Source: Klebsiella sp. WP3-W18-ESBL-02 (GTDB lineage: Bacteria; Pseudomonadota; Gammaproteobacteria; Enterobacterales; Enterobacteriaceae). From it: a DNA stretch of 64,000 nucleotides. Numbering within the stretch: position 1 is the first letter of the stretch; each line of letters begins with the position of its first letter. The notes below the pieces were generated by a model. That model had not been told where the DNA came from, did no database searches, and saw only the letters and a program-made list of their open reading frames with translations. Positions 18,209 through 26,736 of the stretch are shown here, piece by piece. The DNA lies in NCBI RefSeq assembly GCF_014168815.1, contig NZ_AP021974.1:1-64000 (forward strand), written 5' to 3'. Both the position numbers and the translations under genes were made by a program.

Positions 18209-18599
18209 ACTCTTCATCATTCACAAAGTGCTGATTCTCTGCTGCTCTCTCAGCCTGGTTGATTGCCTCAATATGCTGAGAGACAACCTCTTCGAGTTGA
18301 GCTAAACCTTGCGGGCCTTGTGAGCGCAAGTACATTTCGGTCATAAGGGTTGTTAGAATGATTATCCCTTCCCTTGTGCCTGAAACCTTGCTGATTAAAT
18401 CACGCCTGAACCCTTCCAGATCGAAGTTTGGTCCCTCTTCCTTGTTTTTGAACACCATTAGGCCGAGTCTGACTAATTCATTAACGGTGGATGAGTAGTT
18501 GGCTTCTGATGCGTTAGCCCCCTTTTGTCGCTCTATTTCTAGAATACCTTCAATTTCTCTATCTAATTTATCTTTGAAGTATATGTTTTTGCGAGGCAT
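18207..18599 (-). CDS. traM: TraM-like relaxosome protein
   Basis: 130 residues, the size of F TraM (127). The N-terminal segment (MPRKNIYFKDKLDREIEGIL, then ANYSSTVNELVRLGLMVF) fits the TraM ribbon-helix-helix domain, and the rest is helical as in the tetramerisation domain. TraM binds sites beside nic and links the relaxosome to TraD. Its location next to the repeat-rich oriT segment supports the call; sequence divergence leaves some doubt. Confidence 0.75.
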   Translation of the reverse strand: MPRKNIYFKDKLDREIEGILEIERQKGANASEANYSSTVNELVRLGLMVFKNKEEGPNFDLEGFRRDLISKVSGTREGIIILTTLMTEMYLRSQGPQGLAQLEEVVSQHIEAINQAERAAENQHFVNDEE

Positions 18600-19100
18600 T
18601 ATATATTCTCAATGTTTAGAGGGGTGCTGCATGCGGCACTACTCTTGGGGGTGACTTTTGATTTTGGCGTATGTTAGCATCGCCACCTGGTTGAAGTAAA
18701 ACCTCAATATCATTTTAAAAAGCACCTTATACAGGTGTGTTATAGCGGCACTATTCATGTGTGTCAATTAGGCACCATCACTTCATTACTATCTGTTTCT
18801 TAACGCTACACACAATTGACACACAACATAGTGCCTGGTCAGGCACCAACAGGTGTGTTGATTAGGTACTGTAAAAGTGTGTTAGTACGGCACTAGAAGG
18901 TGTGTTAATCAACACACCTTTTCTTCTAAAACTATCAAAGCGCACAATTTTTAAAGTCTATCGCCATGATTTTAAAGATTAAATCTGCAAGACGAAGTCT
19001 TGCGTGGGGTGTGATGTTTTATTATTAATAGTAGAGCGGCCATTAAATAGAATTTTCCCTTTGGTTTCTTTTATTTGGGGGTGGTCTGAAAGGCTGTCAG
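18600..19100 (+). other. oriT: origin of transfer (oriT) with predicted nic
   Basis: At 18987-19003 a perfect hairpin GCAAGAC-gaa-GTCTTGC is followed directly by GTGGGGTGTGATGTTTTATT. F has a hairpin at the same place followed by GTGGGGTGTGGTGC, with nic after the second T, which predicts nic at 19012/19013. Upstream (18720-18920) lie repeats of GTGTGTTA, GGCACTA and GTGTGTCAATTAGGCACC, in direct and inverted orientation. They are probable TraM/TraY/IHF-type sites. The polarity means the + strand from 19013 rightward enters the recipient first. Confidence 0.85.
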
Positions 19101-19212
19101 GGAGCGCCTCACGCGCGTCTGTAGTGAATTATCTTGATTTAAGTGATCGGCGCGGGTATTTTTTAAATCTCTCGACTTGTGATGCTTTCTGTGGATTATG
19201 TGAGTGCATATT

Positions 19213-19746
19213 ATGAAAATAAATTTACTTGCTCCGTTACTGCTCGCGATAGTGCTCCCCGCCTCTGCGACTTCACAAATGTGCTTCGATCAAGCAGGAA
19301 AGGATTACAATATCGACCCCTTACTCTTAATGTCGATTTCAATTCAGGAAAGCCGCCTGATAGCTACCGCGACAAACTCCGCCAATAGAGATGGAACAGA
19401 AGATGTTTGCGGCATGCAGATCAACAGCTCACATTATGAGAAACTGGCTGGTTTTAATATCACACGGAAACGATTAATGAATGACCCTTGTATCTGCGTT
19501 TATACTGGCGCATGGGTTCTGGCGCATAACTTCAGGTCATACGGAAAAAACTGGGATAGTGTTGGGATATATAATACAGGGCCATCTAAGAAGTTAATCG
19601 TTAAACGGCGTGAATATGCGGATAAAATCAAAAGTATATATCGGATACTTCAGGCAAGAAAAATCCTTATCGATAAGCAGACTACTGAAAAGACCGCAGC
19701 CGTTCTCCAGACAGATAGCATGACCGAGCCAAAAATTACGCAGTGA
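19213..19746 (+). CDS. lytic transglycosylase (orf169/VirB1 type)
   Basis: 177 residues with a signal peptide (MKINLLAPLLLAIVLPASA) and an SLT lysozyme-like domain. The catalytic Glu is in SISIQESRL, and GMQINSSHY and YNTGPSKK are typical substrate-cleft motifs. It opens local peptidoglycan for the transfer apparatus, like the F gene beside oriT. The ATG at 19213 begins the signal peptide; a GTG three codons earlier is less likely. It is the only leading-side gene on the plus strand here. Confidence 0.9.
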   Translation: MKINLLAPLLLAIVLPASATSQMCFDQAGKDYNIDPLLLMSISIQESRLIATATNSANRDGTEDVCGMQINSSHYEKLAGFNITRKRLMNDPCICVYTGAWVLAHNFRSYGKNWDSVGIYNTGPSKKLIVKRREYADKIKSIYRILQARKILIDKQTTEKTAAVLQTDSMTEPKITQ

Positions 19747-19751
19747 TCAGG

Positions 19752-19786
19752 CACAAAAAAGCCGCTCTATTGAGCGGCTTTTATTA
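19752..19786. terminator. bidirectional terminator
   Basis: AAAAAAGCCGCTC-tatt-GAGCGGCTTTTATT lies between the convergent lytic transglycosylase and DUF932 genes. The GC stem has A/T runs on both sides, so it can act in both directions. Confidence 0.85.
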
Positions 19787-20608
19787 TTAAGATTTTAGCT
19801 TTGCAAACTCTTCGGCAAGTTTCCATAAAGCCTGATTTAATTTGATATCTCCATCAATCCCGGTCACCTCTCGCGTTCTGGTAGACTTTCCTTTTGCTGA
19901 CTTTCCGCGAATACCGCCACGAATAACATTTTCCTGCACGCGGTTAAAGGTCGTCCATAAATCTGATCGATTATCTTCCCAGCGACGAGGCTGAATAACC
20001 TGTTGAGCGGTGATTGGTGAATGCTCGCCATTGTACTTATATTCAAGTACTGCCTCACCCAGGATAAGTTGCTCACGGTCTGACAACGTTACGCCTCGCA
20101 TCATATCAATGCTGCTTTCAACATTATCGAATGTTTTCAGAACTTCATAAGCCCCTTCAATCACCTGACCAACAATGTCGCCTTTATGCGGAACACTTAT
20201 TTCGCCAAAATTTTTCCATGCTACCAGGCCATTTGTGCAAATCTGTCGAAACATCCCCGGAATCATCTTGTAGCTACTGGAGCCATCATGGCTATTCAGC
20301 AGGATAATTTCCGGAACTTCTTTCCCATTCAACTGGTCATGGCGACGAAGGCGAATTAGATGTTTTGTAAAATCGCGTTTTTCTACATCGCGGGTACGTG
20401 ATTGAGTAGCATAAAAAGGCTGAAACCCTTCATCCCGTAAACGGTCAAGAATATTAATTGTTGGAATGTAGGTATAGCGTTCAGAGCGCGAATCATGCTT
20501 ATCATCAGAAAATGCGCTTGGCACAATACGCGCGAGTTCGTCATTAGTCAGCGGGCGATTCTGACGCATTGAGTTAGGGGAGCGATAGCGATTTGCAAGA
20601 GTGACCAT
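19787..20608 (-). CDS. DUF932 protein of the leading region
   Basis: A 273-residue protein homologous in length and motifs to the DUF932 gene next to oriT in F-like plasmids (ORF273): FQPFYATQSRTRDVEKRDF, EIILLNSHDGSSSYKMIPGMF and a basic C-terminus. DUF932 proteins are widespread on plasmids and phages; their function is unresolved. It is the last gene of the battery headed by module copy A. Its Shine-Dalgarno context, CTGAAGAGGTAAATATCATG, is nearly the same as that of the ParB-like gene at 36878. Confidence 0.88.
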   Translation of the reverse strand: MVTLANRYRSPNSMRQNRPLTNDELARIVPSAFSDDKHDSRSERYTYIPTINILDRLRDEGFQPFYATQSRTRDVEKRDFTKHLIRLRRHDQLNGKEVPEIILLNSHDGSSSYKMIPGMFRQICTNGLVAWKNFGEISVPHKGDIVGQVIEGAYEVLKTFDNVESSIDMMRGVTLSDREQLILGEAVLEYKYNGEHSPITAQQVIQPRRWEDNRSDLWTTFNRVQENVIRGGIRGKSAKGKSTRTREVTGIDGDIKLNQALWKLAEEFAKLKS

Positions 20609-20636
20609 GATATTTACCTCTTCAGTTAATGATTAA

Positions 20637-20924
20637 TTAATGGGATGGAGTAATGACGCGAAAGAAATGATCCATCGGAGCACCGGCGGCCACCGGATAT
20701 CCGTCAACTAGCCAAATAGAAACATAATCTGCACAGTCATCATTCATCAGTGATAATTCCTGACTATCTACAGGTGGAGTAAATTCCATCGGTTGGCTCT
20801 TTCCTTCAGCCACCCGTAATACCCAGCAAAACAGGTCAGTAAATTGTTCCTGGCTCAGTTCGTTTCCTATCTTCCTGGAAGATTCTTGAGCGGCGGTTCT
20901 GACGTTGACGTTTTGTGTGTTCAT
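20637..20924 (-). CDS. leading-region protein with shared N-terminal tag (copy A)
   Basis: 95 residues. Residues 1-20 (MNTQNVNVRTAAQESSRKIG) are the tag found on three other proteins here, and the remainder (NELSQEQFTDLFCWVLRVA...) is unique and acidic. The tag is encoded inside the repeated module, so promoter, ribosome site and start codon come with the repeat. The ATG at 20924 has AGGAG about 10 bases upstream. The function is unknown; position makes it an early-expressed protein in the recipient. Confidence 0.75.
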   Translation of the reverse strand: MNTQNVNVRTAAQESSRKIGNELSQEQFTDLFCWVLRVAEGKSQPMEFTPPVDSQELSLMNDDCADYVSIWLVDGYPVAAGAPMDHFFRVITPSH

Positions 20925-21452
20925 CCTGGTTGTCTCCTCTCGATGGTTAATCCATCTCCCTGGTGAGTTCTCTCGCGGCAAAGGGCAAAGGAGCAACGGC
21001 GGTAAGCGGGACGCAAGGGGCGATGACGGAAAGTTTTTGCTCGCAAAAAGTTTATGGCAGCGTTCATTTACCCCTTGTGGAACGCGTCGCCGGTGCTACG
21101 AACAGCCCTCCGCGTGAGGACGGTCAGGGTGATGGCCATCGATAGCGAACAGGATGCACACACCCGACACGTCGGAACGGCGTGGCGCACTCAGAGCGAC
21201 GGCAACGCCGGCGCGGTTAAAGCGGCGCGGCCGCATGGCCGCAGCAAGCGCGCCTTTGACCTCAGCCATCAGACCCTAGCCGCATGGCCCGAAACCCGCA
21301 GGGGTTCGGCGGAGACTGGCGGCCGCGCAGCGGATGCCTGGCGGAGTGGGGCTCGACGACCGGACCGCAACGCGGGCCGGGAGCCGAAGGGGGCCAGCTT
21401 CCGGCTTTTGCTTCTGGTTCTGGCCATCGATGCGCAGCAGCTGCATCACCGG
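20870..21452 (-). repeat. leading-region module copy A (ssDNA-promoter-like)
   Basis: This ~583-bp GC-rich block is almost identical to copies B, C and D. From its left end it holds the first ~18 codons of the tagged gene, its ribosome site, and a large nested stem-loop at 20998-21091. The outer arms are GGCGgtaaGCGggacgCAAGGGG and CCCCTTGtggaaCGCgtCGCC, with an inner perfect hairpin TTTTTGC-tc-GCAAAAA at 21034-21049. A GC-rich tail follows. The transferred strand is the template, as for the F Frpo single-strand promoter. A looser GC-rich tail (GCGCCGCAGGCGCG, then GTTCCCCGGAGGGGAAC) extends to about 21595. Confidence 0.8.
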
Positions 21453-21638
21453 CGAAGAAGAACAACGGGAAAGAGAGAAATGGAGATCAGTAGTACGGAA
21501 AGGAAAAAGCGGGATACGGTACGGAGGGGGAAAAGCGGGAGCGCCGCAGGCGCGGTCGCCCTGCCCCTGTTCCCCGGAGGGGAACGGCTCTTTTTTGGCA
21601 ATAATTATACCCCTTGCCATGAAGGGGCTCTGAATACC

Positions 21639-21845
21639 TCAGACAACGTGCACCATTTCGATGTCTAGCAGCAATGCCATGAATTCCGCCTTGTTTTGCC
21701 GCAGCCAGGATCTGGCTTCGGGAGATATCGCTTTTTCTATATCCCTGTCATATTGATTGAGAGCAGCAGCCTCCTGAGTGGTTAAAACTATCCCTCGCCA
21801 CACCATTCCGGGTGAGTAGCACTCACCAGTTAACAGCGCGCCCAT
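21639..21845 (-). CDS. small leading-region protein
   Basis: 68 residues, soluble, with a helical C-terminal half (LNQYDRDIEKAISPEARSWL). The start overlaps the previous gene's stop by one base (TGATG), so it is the third gene of the copy B battery. No known motif is visible. Confidence 0.55.
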   Translation of the reverse strand: MGALLTGECYSPGMVWRGIVLTTQEAAALNQYDRDIEKAISPEARSWLRQNKAEFMALLLDIEMVHVV

Positions 21846-22165
21846 CAGGGACGCCCTGCATTGATTCGAATGAATTGATGCCCAGTTTCCTGGCTAGTTT
21901 TACGAGAAGCAGCTTCAGTTGCCGCCTCTTCCGCCAGCTGCTTATCGGCAGCCTTCTTCGCTACCCGCTGATTAGCCTCGTCTTCACTGATCAGCACCAT
22001 ATCCGGGAACTCCGCTTGAAGCCTAGCAAGGTTCTCGAAGTTACATAATGCAACAGGTTCGCTTGCGCCATTAAGGGTGATAGCAAAGCTGTAAATCTTG
22101 CATGCGTCCTCTCTGAAGAAGACATCAAATCCAGCCTGCTGGGTACCGTTATTCATTGAATTCAT
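21845..22165 (-). CDS. leading-region protein, unknown
   Basis: 106 residues with GFDVFFREDACKIYSFAITL near the N-terminus and an Ala/Lys-rich predicted helix at about 65-90. The fragment VALCNFENLARLQAEFPDMVLI resembles TLAQLREMFPDMELIATD in the product of 24094-24561, so the two may be distant paralogues. The ATG at 22165 is preceded by AAGGGGAG. The second gene of the copy B battery. Confidence 0.65.
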   Translation of the reverse strand: MNSMNNGTQQAGFDVFFREDACKIYSFAITLNGASEPVALCNFENLARLQAEFPDMVLISEDEANQRVAKKAADKQLAEEAATEAASRKTSQETGHQFIRINAGRP

Positions 22166-22226
22166 CGTGTGTACTCCCCTTGTTGATTTTTGGCTTGGCG
22201 CTCCTCGTGGAACGCCACATTTGTTT

Positions 22227-22661
22227 TTAAAAGTCGCGATACTCTTGAGGCAAATACCCACTTTCCAGCAGTTTGCGCGCTGTCTCGCGTACCCACATCA
22301 GCAACTCAGAATCGAATAACTCCTCACGTTCAGGCAGCATTGGAAACGCCTTCCAGCTTTTCAAACGCCAGTACAACTCAGCGCCTTCGTAGCTGCATCT
22401 GTCGATATGCATACGCTCTGAAATCATGTCGTCAATTTGAGCATCAAGAATTAACGCCAGTTCATACGCTGCATTAACCGCGACCACTGGGCTCTCAGCC
22501 CATTGACCAGCTGACTCTCTCGCCGCTGTATTAATGTTGACGTTCTGATCGCAAACTAACGCCAATGAATGCGCTAACTCACTGTTAGTGACCAGTTTTT
22601 CCCCCATCTTCCTGGAAGATTCTTGAGCGGCGGTTCTGACGTTGACGTTTCGTGTGTTCAT
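22227..22661 (-). CDS. tagged leading-region protein (copy B), tag repeated internally
   Basis: 144 residues beginning with the shared tag (MNTRNVNVRTAAQESSRKMG). A second degenerate copy, QNVNINTAARESAGQWAES, lies at about residues 39-57, each followed by an LAxxxxLAL(I/V)-type helix. This suggests an internal duplication of tag plus helix. The C-terminal half is acidic and helical (YEGAELYWRLKSWKAFPML). First gene after module B; function unknown. Confidence 0.72.
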   Translation of the reverse strand: MNTRNVNVRTAAQESSRKMGEKLVTNSELAHSLALVCDQNVNINTAARESAGQWAESPVVAVNAAYELALILDAQIDDMISERMHIDRCSYEGAELYWRLKSWKAFPMLPEREELFDSELLMWVRETARKLLESGYLPQEYRDF

Positions 22662-23201
22662 TCTGGTTGTCTCCTCTCGATGGTTAATCCATCTCCCTGG
22701 TGAGTTCTCTCGCGGCAAAGGGCAAAGGAGCAACGGCGGTAAGCGGGACGCAAGGGGCGATGACGGAAAGTTTTTGCTCGCAAAAAGTTTATGGCAGCGT
22801 TCATTTACCCCTTGTGGAACGCGTCGCCGGTGCTACGAACAGCCCTCCGCGTGAGGACGGTCAGGGTGATGGCCATCGATGGCGAACAGGATGCACACAC
22901 CCGACACGTCGGAACGGCGTGGCGCACTCAGAGCGACGGCAACGCCGGCGCGGTTAAAGCGGCGCGGCCTCACGGCCGCAGCAAGCGCGCCTTTGACCTC
23001 AGCCATCAGACCCTAGCCGCATGGCCCGAAACCCGCAGGGGTTCGGCGGAGACTGGCGGCCGCGCAGCGGATGCCTGGCGGAGTAGGGCTCGACGACCGG
23101 ACCGCAACGCGGGCCGGGAGCCGAAGGGGGCCAGATTCCGGCTTTTGCTTCTGGTTCTGGTTCTGGTTCTGGCCATCGATGTACAGCAGCTGCATCACCG
23201 G
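22606..23201 (-). repeat. leading-region module copy B
   Basis: Same ~0.59-kb block as copy A, with its large stem-loop at 22735-22828. It differs mainly in an expanded hexamer: TTCTGG occurs four times here (23146-23172), against two in copies A and C and one in D. A GC-rich hairpin tail (GCGCCGCAGGCGCG, then GTTCCCCGCAGGGGAA) continues to about 23335. The remaining bases to 23460 hold no gene. Confidence 0.8.
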
Positions 23202-23461
23202 CAGAGCATGAAGAGAAAAAATATGGAAAGGGGGATCATCAGTACAGGAAGGAACTAGCCGGATACGGTGCGGAGGGGGAGAAGCGGAAGCGCCGCAGGC
23301 GCGTTCGCCCTTCCCCGTTCCCCGCAGGGGAATGCGGTTTTCGCCGTCGATGTTACCCACTGTTTCGCTGAAAAGGCCTAGGGTATTCCTGTGGATAAAT
23401 ACAGAAAGGGCGCGATTTGCGCCCCCTTAACACCACCGAACAAAAAACAACCAACAATCAA

Positions 23462-23788
23462 TTAACGGTTGCTATCATCTTCAAATTCATGGTGCATTTC
23501 TGCCATTTGCAGTATTGCGGTGAAGTGGTTTTCTTCATCCGTAATAATCCCGGTATGACGGCAAAGATGGAGTACATTGGCAAGGAAATCCGTCAGTACG
23601 GTTTCAAGTATCTCCCCTTCCTGATCCAGGCCGGTACGCTTCGCAAACAACCAAAGAGCCTCGGATGCCAGAGCTACATTATCCAAACTGGAATTTATTT
23701 TTACTGGCGCAGCTTCATCCGAGATACGTTCAGCAAGGTGCATCAGTTCGCTGGAAGGAATTTCTTCCCGGCGCTTGTCATTAATCAT
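23462..23788 (-). CDS. leading-region protein, unknown
   Basis: 108 residues, acidic and helical (SSELMHLAERISDEAAPVKI; EILETVLTDFLANVLHLCRH). The ATG at 23788 has GGAGAAATTTG upstream. It is the last gene of the copy C battery. The domain pattern (small, all-helical, acidic) would suit a protein-protein inhibitor, but that is only inference. Confidence 0.6.
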   Translation of the reverse strand: MINDKRREEIPSSELMHLAERISDEAAPVKINSSLDNVALASEALWLFAKRTGLDQEGEILETVLTDFLANVLHLCRHTGIITDEENHFTAILQMAEMHHEFEDDSNR

Positions 23789-23859
23789 CAAATTTCTCCG
23801 ACTCTGTAGCGGCAACATCTAGCCCTATTGCCGCCCCTCCGGGGCGGCGCATTATGTGG

Positions 23860-24006
23860 TTAGGCCAGACCAAGCCCGGAATACACGGTTGTCATAAATT
23901 GCTGCCAGTGCTCAAAACGTAGCGCCGGAATATGTGCGCGTTTTCCTGCACGGAGTGCATTTACAAATTCATTCGCCTGTGCGACGATTTGGTCGTCAAA
24001 TTTCAT
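23860..24006 (-). CDS. very small leading-region protein
   Basis: 48 residues starting MKFDDQIVAQANEFVNALRAG with AAGGAG upstream of the ATG at 24006. A short amphipathic helical protein. It is followed at 23829-23850 by a GC hairpin (GCCGCCCC-tcc-GGGGCGGC). Confidence 0.55.
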   Translation of the reverse strand: MKFDDQIVAQANEFVNALRAGKRAHIPALRFEHWQQFMTTVYSGLGLA

Positions 24007-24093
24007 GATTAACTCCTTCGTTAGTTGTGATTGCCGGGTTATCGTTTGGTCGCGCAAGCCCGGCGTTGAGAAAGCAGGGGAAACCCTGCTTTT

Positions 24094-24561
24094 TTAATGC
24101 CCGAAATTCACTGAATCCCCGGCAAAAAACTGTTCGTGTATCTGGTTGACTAACTGGCTATGCGTCAGCGAATCCAGATCGTTACATTCAAAAAAGCGCC
24201 CATCGCGGCGGAAAAAGATATTGCATACGTCGCCGCCAACCGTGTCCTGTGATTTAAAGGATTCCCCTCCATTGCTGCGGCACCAGTCGATCACTCGCTG
24301 AACTGTCATTTGGTCGATATACCGCGCCTCGGAAATCTCCAGCCACGGTGAACGAAATTGTTCGTTCTCCCGTTCAATCGCGGTATCAGTAGCGATAAGC
24401 TCCATATCAGGGAACATTTCACGTAATTGAGCTAACGTCTGGCCATCGTGACGAGTGCACCATTCCCCCCCACGTTCGACGGCGAAATCCCACACGCGGG
24501 AATGTGACGGCTGGAAAAAAGCCATTGCCATTGGTTTCATTGATTCAGCGATAATTGACAT
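24094..24561 (-). CDS. leading-region protein, unknown
   Basis: 155 residues, soluble. It contains LAQLREMFPDMELIATDTAI, related to a segment in 21845-22165, and a beta-rich C-terminal part (CNIFFRRDGRFFECNDLDSL). Second gene of the copy C battery. No catalytic motif is recognised. Confidence 0.65.
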   Translation of the reverse strand: MSIIAESMKPMAMAFFQPSHSRVWDFAVERGGEWCTRHDGQTLAQLREMFPDMELIATDTAIERENEQFRSPWLEISEARYIDQMTVQRVIDWCRSNGGESFKSQDTVGGDVCNIFFRRDGRFFECNDLDSLTHSQLVNQIHEQFFAGDSVNFGH

Positions 24562-24605
24562 AGTGTTCTCCCGGTTTTGAACGGCAGCGGATGCTACCTG
24601 GCTGA

Positions 24606-24917
24606 CTAGATGTTGATTCCTTTGCTTTCGATCTGGCGCACGAACTGTTTGAAGTGATTAGCCTCAACGACATTTTTGTGCTGAAACTGCTTATCCACGC
24701 CGCAACTAAGTGCGTAGAAGTATTGGTTTTTCATTTTCTCCGGGCTGCTACGGCGCATAGCCTTCAATGCGGCCAGAGTTTCAAACTCCAGAACATCCCA
24801 CTCTTCCACAGAGTTTTTTCCGTTCTCAGCAACAAGAATGATGTACGTGTTTTTTCCCCCTATCTTCCTGGAAGATTCGGGAGCGGCGGTTTTGACGTTG
24901 ACGTTTTGTGTGTTCAT
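24606..24917 (-). CDS. tagged leading-region protein (copy C)
   Basis: 103 residues. It starts with the shared tag (MNTQNVNVKTAAPESSRKIG) and then has a unique domain (NTYIILVAENGKNSVEEWDVL; FKQFVRQIESKGINI). The abrupt switch from shared to unique sequence is at the same codon as in the other tagged genes, which shows that unrelated reading frames have been placed behind one expression head. Confidence 0.72.
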   Translation of the reverse strand: MNTQNVNVKTAAPESSRKIGGKNTYIILVAENGKNSVEEWDVLEFETLAALKAMRRSSPEKMKNQYFYALSCGVDKQFQHKNVVEANHFKQFVRQIESKGINI

Positions 24918-25445
24918 CCTGGTTGTCTCCTCTCGATGGTTAATCCATCTCCCTGGTGAGTTCTCTCGCGGCAAAGGGCAAAGGAGCAACGGCGGTAAGC
25001 GGGACGCAAGGGGCGATGACGGAAAGTTTTTGCTCGCAAAAAGTTTATGGCAGCGTTCATTTACCCCTTGTGGAACGCGTCGCCGGTGCTACGAACAGCC
25101 CTCCGCGTGAGGACGGTCAGGGTGATGGCCATCGATAGCGAACAGGATGCACACACCCGACACGTCGGAACGGCGTGGCGCACTCAGAGCGACGGCAACG
25201 CCGGCGCGGTTAAAGCGGCGCGGCCGCATGGCCGCAGCAAGCGCGCCTTTGACCTCAGCCATCAGACCCTAGCCGCATGGCCCGAAACCCGCAGGGGTTC
25301 GGCGGAGACTGGCGGCCGCGCAGCGGATGCCTGGCGGAGTAGGGCTTGACGACCGGACCGCAACGCGGGCCGGGAGCCGAAGGGGGCCATATTCCGGCTT
25401 TTGCTTCTGGTTCTGGCCATCGATGCGCAGCAGCTGCATCACCGG
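24862..25445 (-). repeat. leading-region module copy C
   Basis: 584 bp, nearly identical to copy A, with the nested stem-loop at 24991-25084. The GC-rich hairpin tail continues to about 25582. It is the last module before the inserted block that carries hok, relBE and several insertion sequences. Confidence 0.8.
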
Positions 25446-25610
25446 CAGAGCAGGAAGACAGAAAAGATTGAAAGGGAGATCATCAGTACAGGAAGGAACA
25501 AGCCGGATACGGTGCGCAGGGGGAGAAGCGGGAGCGCCGCAGGCGCGTTCGCCCTTCCCCGTTCCCCGCAGGGGAACTGCCTTTTCGGGTTGCCTGTGCC
25601 CCAGAAAGAA

Positions 25611-25646
25611 AAGGGGGCTGCCAGCTAGAAACTGACAGCCCCTTTG
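25611..25646. terminator. terminator-like hairpin
   Basis: AAGGGGGCTGCCAG-ctagaaa-CTGACAGCCCCTTTG forms a strong imperfect stem with short A/T flanks. It lies downstream of hok on the minus strand and probably ends that transcript. A second perfect hairpin, GGCGGGGGG-tt-CCCCCCGCC, at 25690-25709 is closer to hok and resembles the 3' structure of hok mRNAs. Confidence 0.6.
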
Positions 25647-25717
25647 TAAAGGCGCTCTCGGAATATCAGAAACACCACTACTCCTGAAAGGCGGGGGGTT
25701 CCCCCCGCCGGAGTTAG

Positions 25718-25876
25718 CTACTTAGCGGGTTCGTAAGCCATGAAAGCCGCCACCTCCCTGTTCGTATCCTTGTACCGGATCTCGCATAGCGATTTACGGG
25801 TCAGGAATGTGAATATCAATAGTGTGAGACACACTATCAATACGCACCAGATCAGGGTACTTCGTGGGAGTTTCAT
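25718..25876 (-). CDS. hok: Hok-family toxin
   Basis: A 52-residue membrane toxin beginning MKLPRSTLIWCVLIVCLTLL, with the conserved RKSLCEIRY and EVAAFMAYE motifs of Hok/FlmA/SrnB. It depolarises the inner membrane when its mRNA is freed from antisense control. The upstream sequence keeps only AGGAGAAGAAGGCT. The relE stop lies 72 bases away, so the usual long leader with mok and the sok target is missing here. It may be an orphan toxin gene. Confidence 0.92.
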   Translation of the reverse strand: MKLPRSTLIWCVLIVCLTLLIFTFLTRKSLCEIRYKDTNREVAAFMAYEPAK

Positions 25877-25947
25877 AGCCTTCTTCTCCTGTCAACGCAA
25901 AGCAGAAGTGTCACCATCGGTGCGAAACAGAGATGTCATGCTTTGGT

Positions 25948-26235
25948 TCAGAGAATGCGTTTGACCGCCTCGCTATATACTTCCGAGCGTTCTCTTTTCC
26001 CAACAGAAATCACGAAAACGACAACTTTCTCGTCTATAACCTGGTATACAAGGCGATAGCCTGAAGACCGGAGCTTAATCTTGTAACAATCAGGCATACC
26101 ACGGAGCTTGTTTGCTTCAATCCGGGGTGACTCAAGTACTTCAACCAGCTTCTTTTTCAACTGTTCACGTACCGTCGAGCCCAGCTTTCGCCATTCCTTT
26201 AGTGCCCGCTCGTCAAAATCCAGAAAATACGCCAT
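25948..26235 (-). CDS. relE: RelE-family toxin
   Basis: 95 residues with RelE/ParE-superfamily sequence (MAYFLDFDERALKEWRKLG; KLRSSGYRLVYQVIDEKVVV). It is an mRNA interferase acting in the ribosomal A site. The conserved basic residues K/R in IKLRSSGYRL and the C-terminal Arg/Tyr-containing region are present, so it looks intact. The start overlaps the relB stop (TGATG). Confidence 0.92.
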   Translation of the reverse strand: MAYFLDFDERALKEWRKLGSTVREQLKKKLVEVLESPRIEANKLRGMPDCYKIKLRSSGYRLVYQVIDEKVVVFVISVGKRERSEVYSEAVKRIL

Positions 26236-26474
26236 CAGAGTTCATCCAGCGTCACACGTACTGGCTTAGGATTACGAAGTCGTTCTTTCACTATCTCCAC
26301 AAGTTCAGCATCTTCATCACTCAGGAGTGTCTGTTTGAACGGCAAGCGTTCATTGTCAGCGATATACTCGAGCATGAGACGAAGCGCTTCAGAAGGAGTT
26401 ACGCCCATTTTTTCAAGCGCGGCGTAAGAACGCGCTTTAAGTTCATCGTCAATACGTAGGTTAATGCTACCCAT
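26235..26474 (-). CDS. relB: RelB-family antitoxin
   Basis: 79 residues: an N-terminal ribbon-helix-helix (MGSINLRIDDELKARSYAAL) and a C-terminal toxin-binding region (NPKPVRVTLDEL). It neutralises RelE and represses its own promoter. The order relB-relE and the overlap are typical. Confidence 0.92.
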   Translation of the reverse strand: MGSINLRIDDELKARSYAALEKMGVTPSEALRLMLEYIADNERLPFKQTLLSDEDAELVEIVKERLRNPKPVRVTLDEL

Positions 26475-26485
26475 GTCTTACACCC

Positions 26486-26511
26486 CTTGTAATTACAAAT
26501 GTCATTACAAG
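26486..26511 (-). promoter_or_regulatory. relBE operator
   Basis: CTTGTAATTACAAATGTCATTACAAG contains the palindrome TTGTAATTACAA and a second half-site, 12 bases upstream of relB. Such paired RHH sites are the usual RelB operator. Confidence 0.7.
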
Positions 26512-26736
26512 TATCGCACTACAACATGCTTAGGGCAAGTCACGAAGTAAGTCAGAAAGTAGTCGTAAGAACGGTGATCACTGTCCGCTTTGTGCCAGAA
26601 GCGGACTTTTTAAAAATATTGCGTGCCCAACAATTGGGCGCAGGTCACATCAAGTACCCTCAGAATTATAGAGAATACCTGAAATTTTTGTAGAGCGAGG
26701 TTTGTTACCCTGCCCGACCAGCGACATGTGGTTAGT

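Noticed and set aside
21054..21668. Long plus-strand ORF of about 204 residues inside module A, repeated in the other copies
   Set aside because: It lies in GC-rich repeat sequence opposite the tagged genes, has low-complexity Arg/Ala-rich composition and no ribosome site. The ORF changes length between copies through indels that ignore the frame.
20870..25582. Closely spaced repeats as a possible CRISPR array
   Set aside because: Units are ~580 bp with genes between them, not 20-40-bp repeats with uniform spacers, and no cas genes are present.
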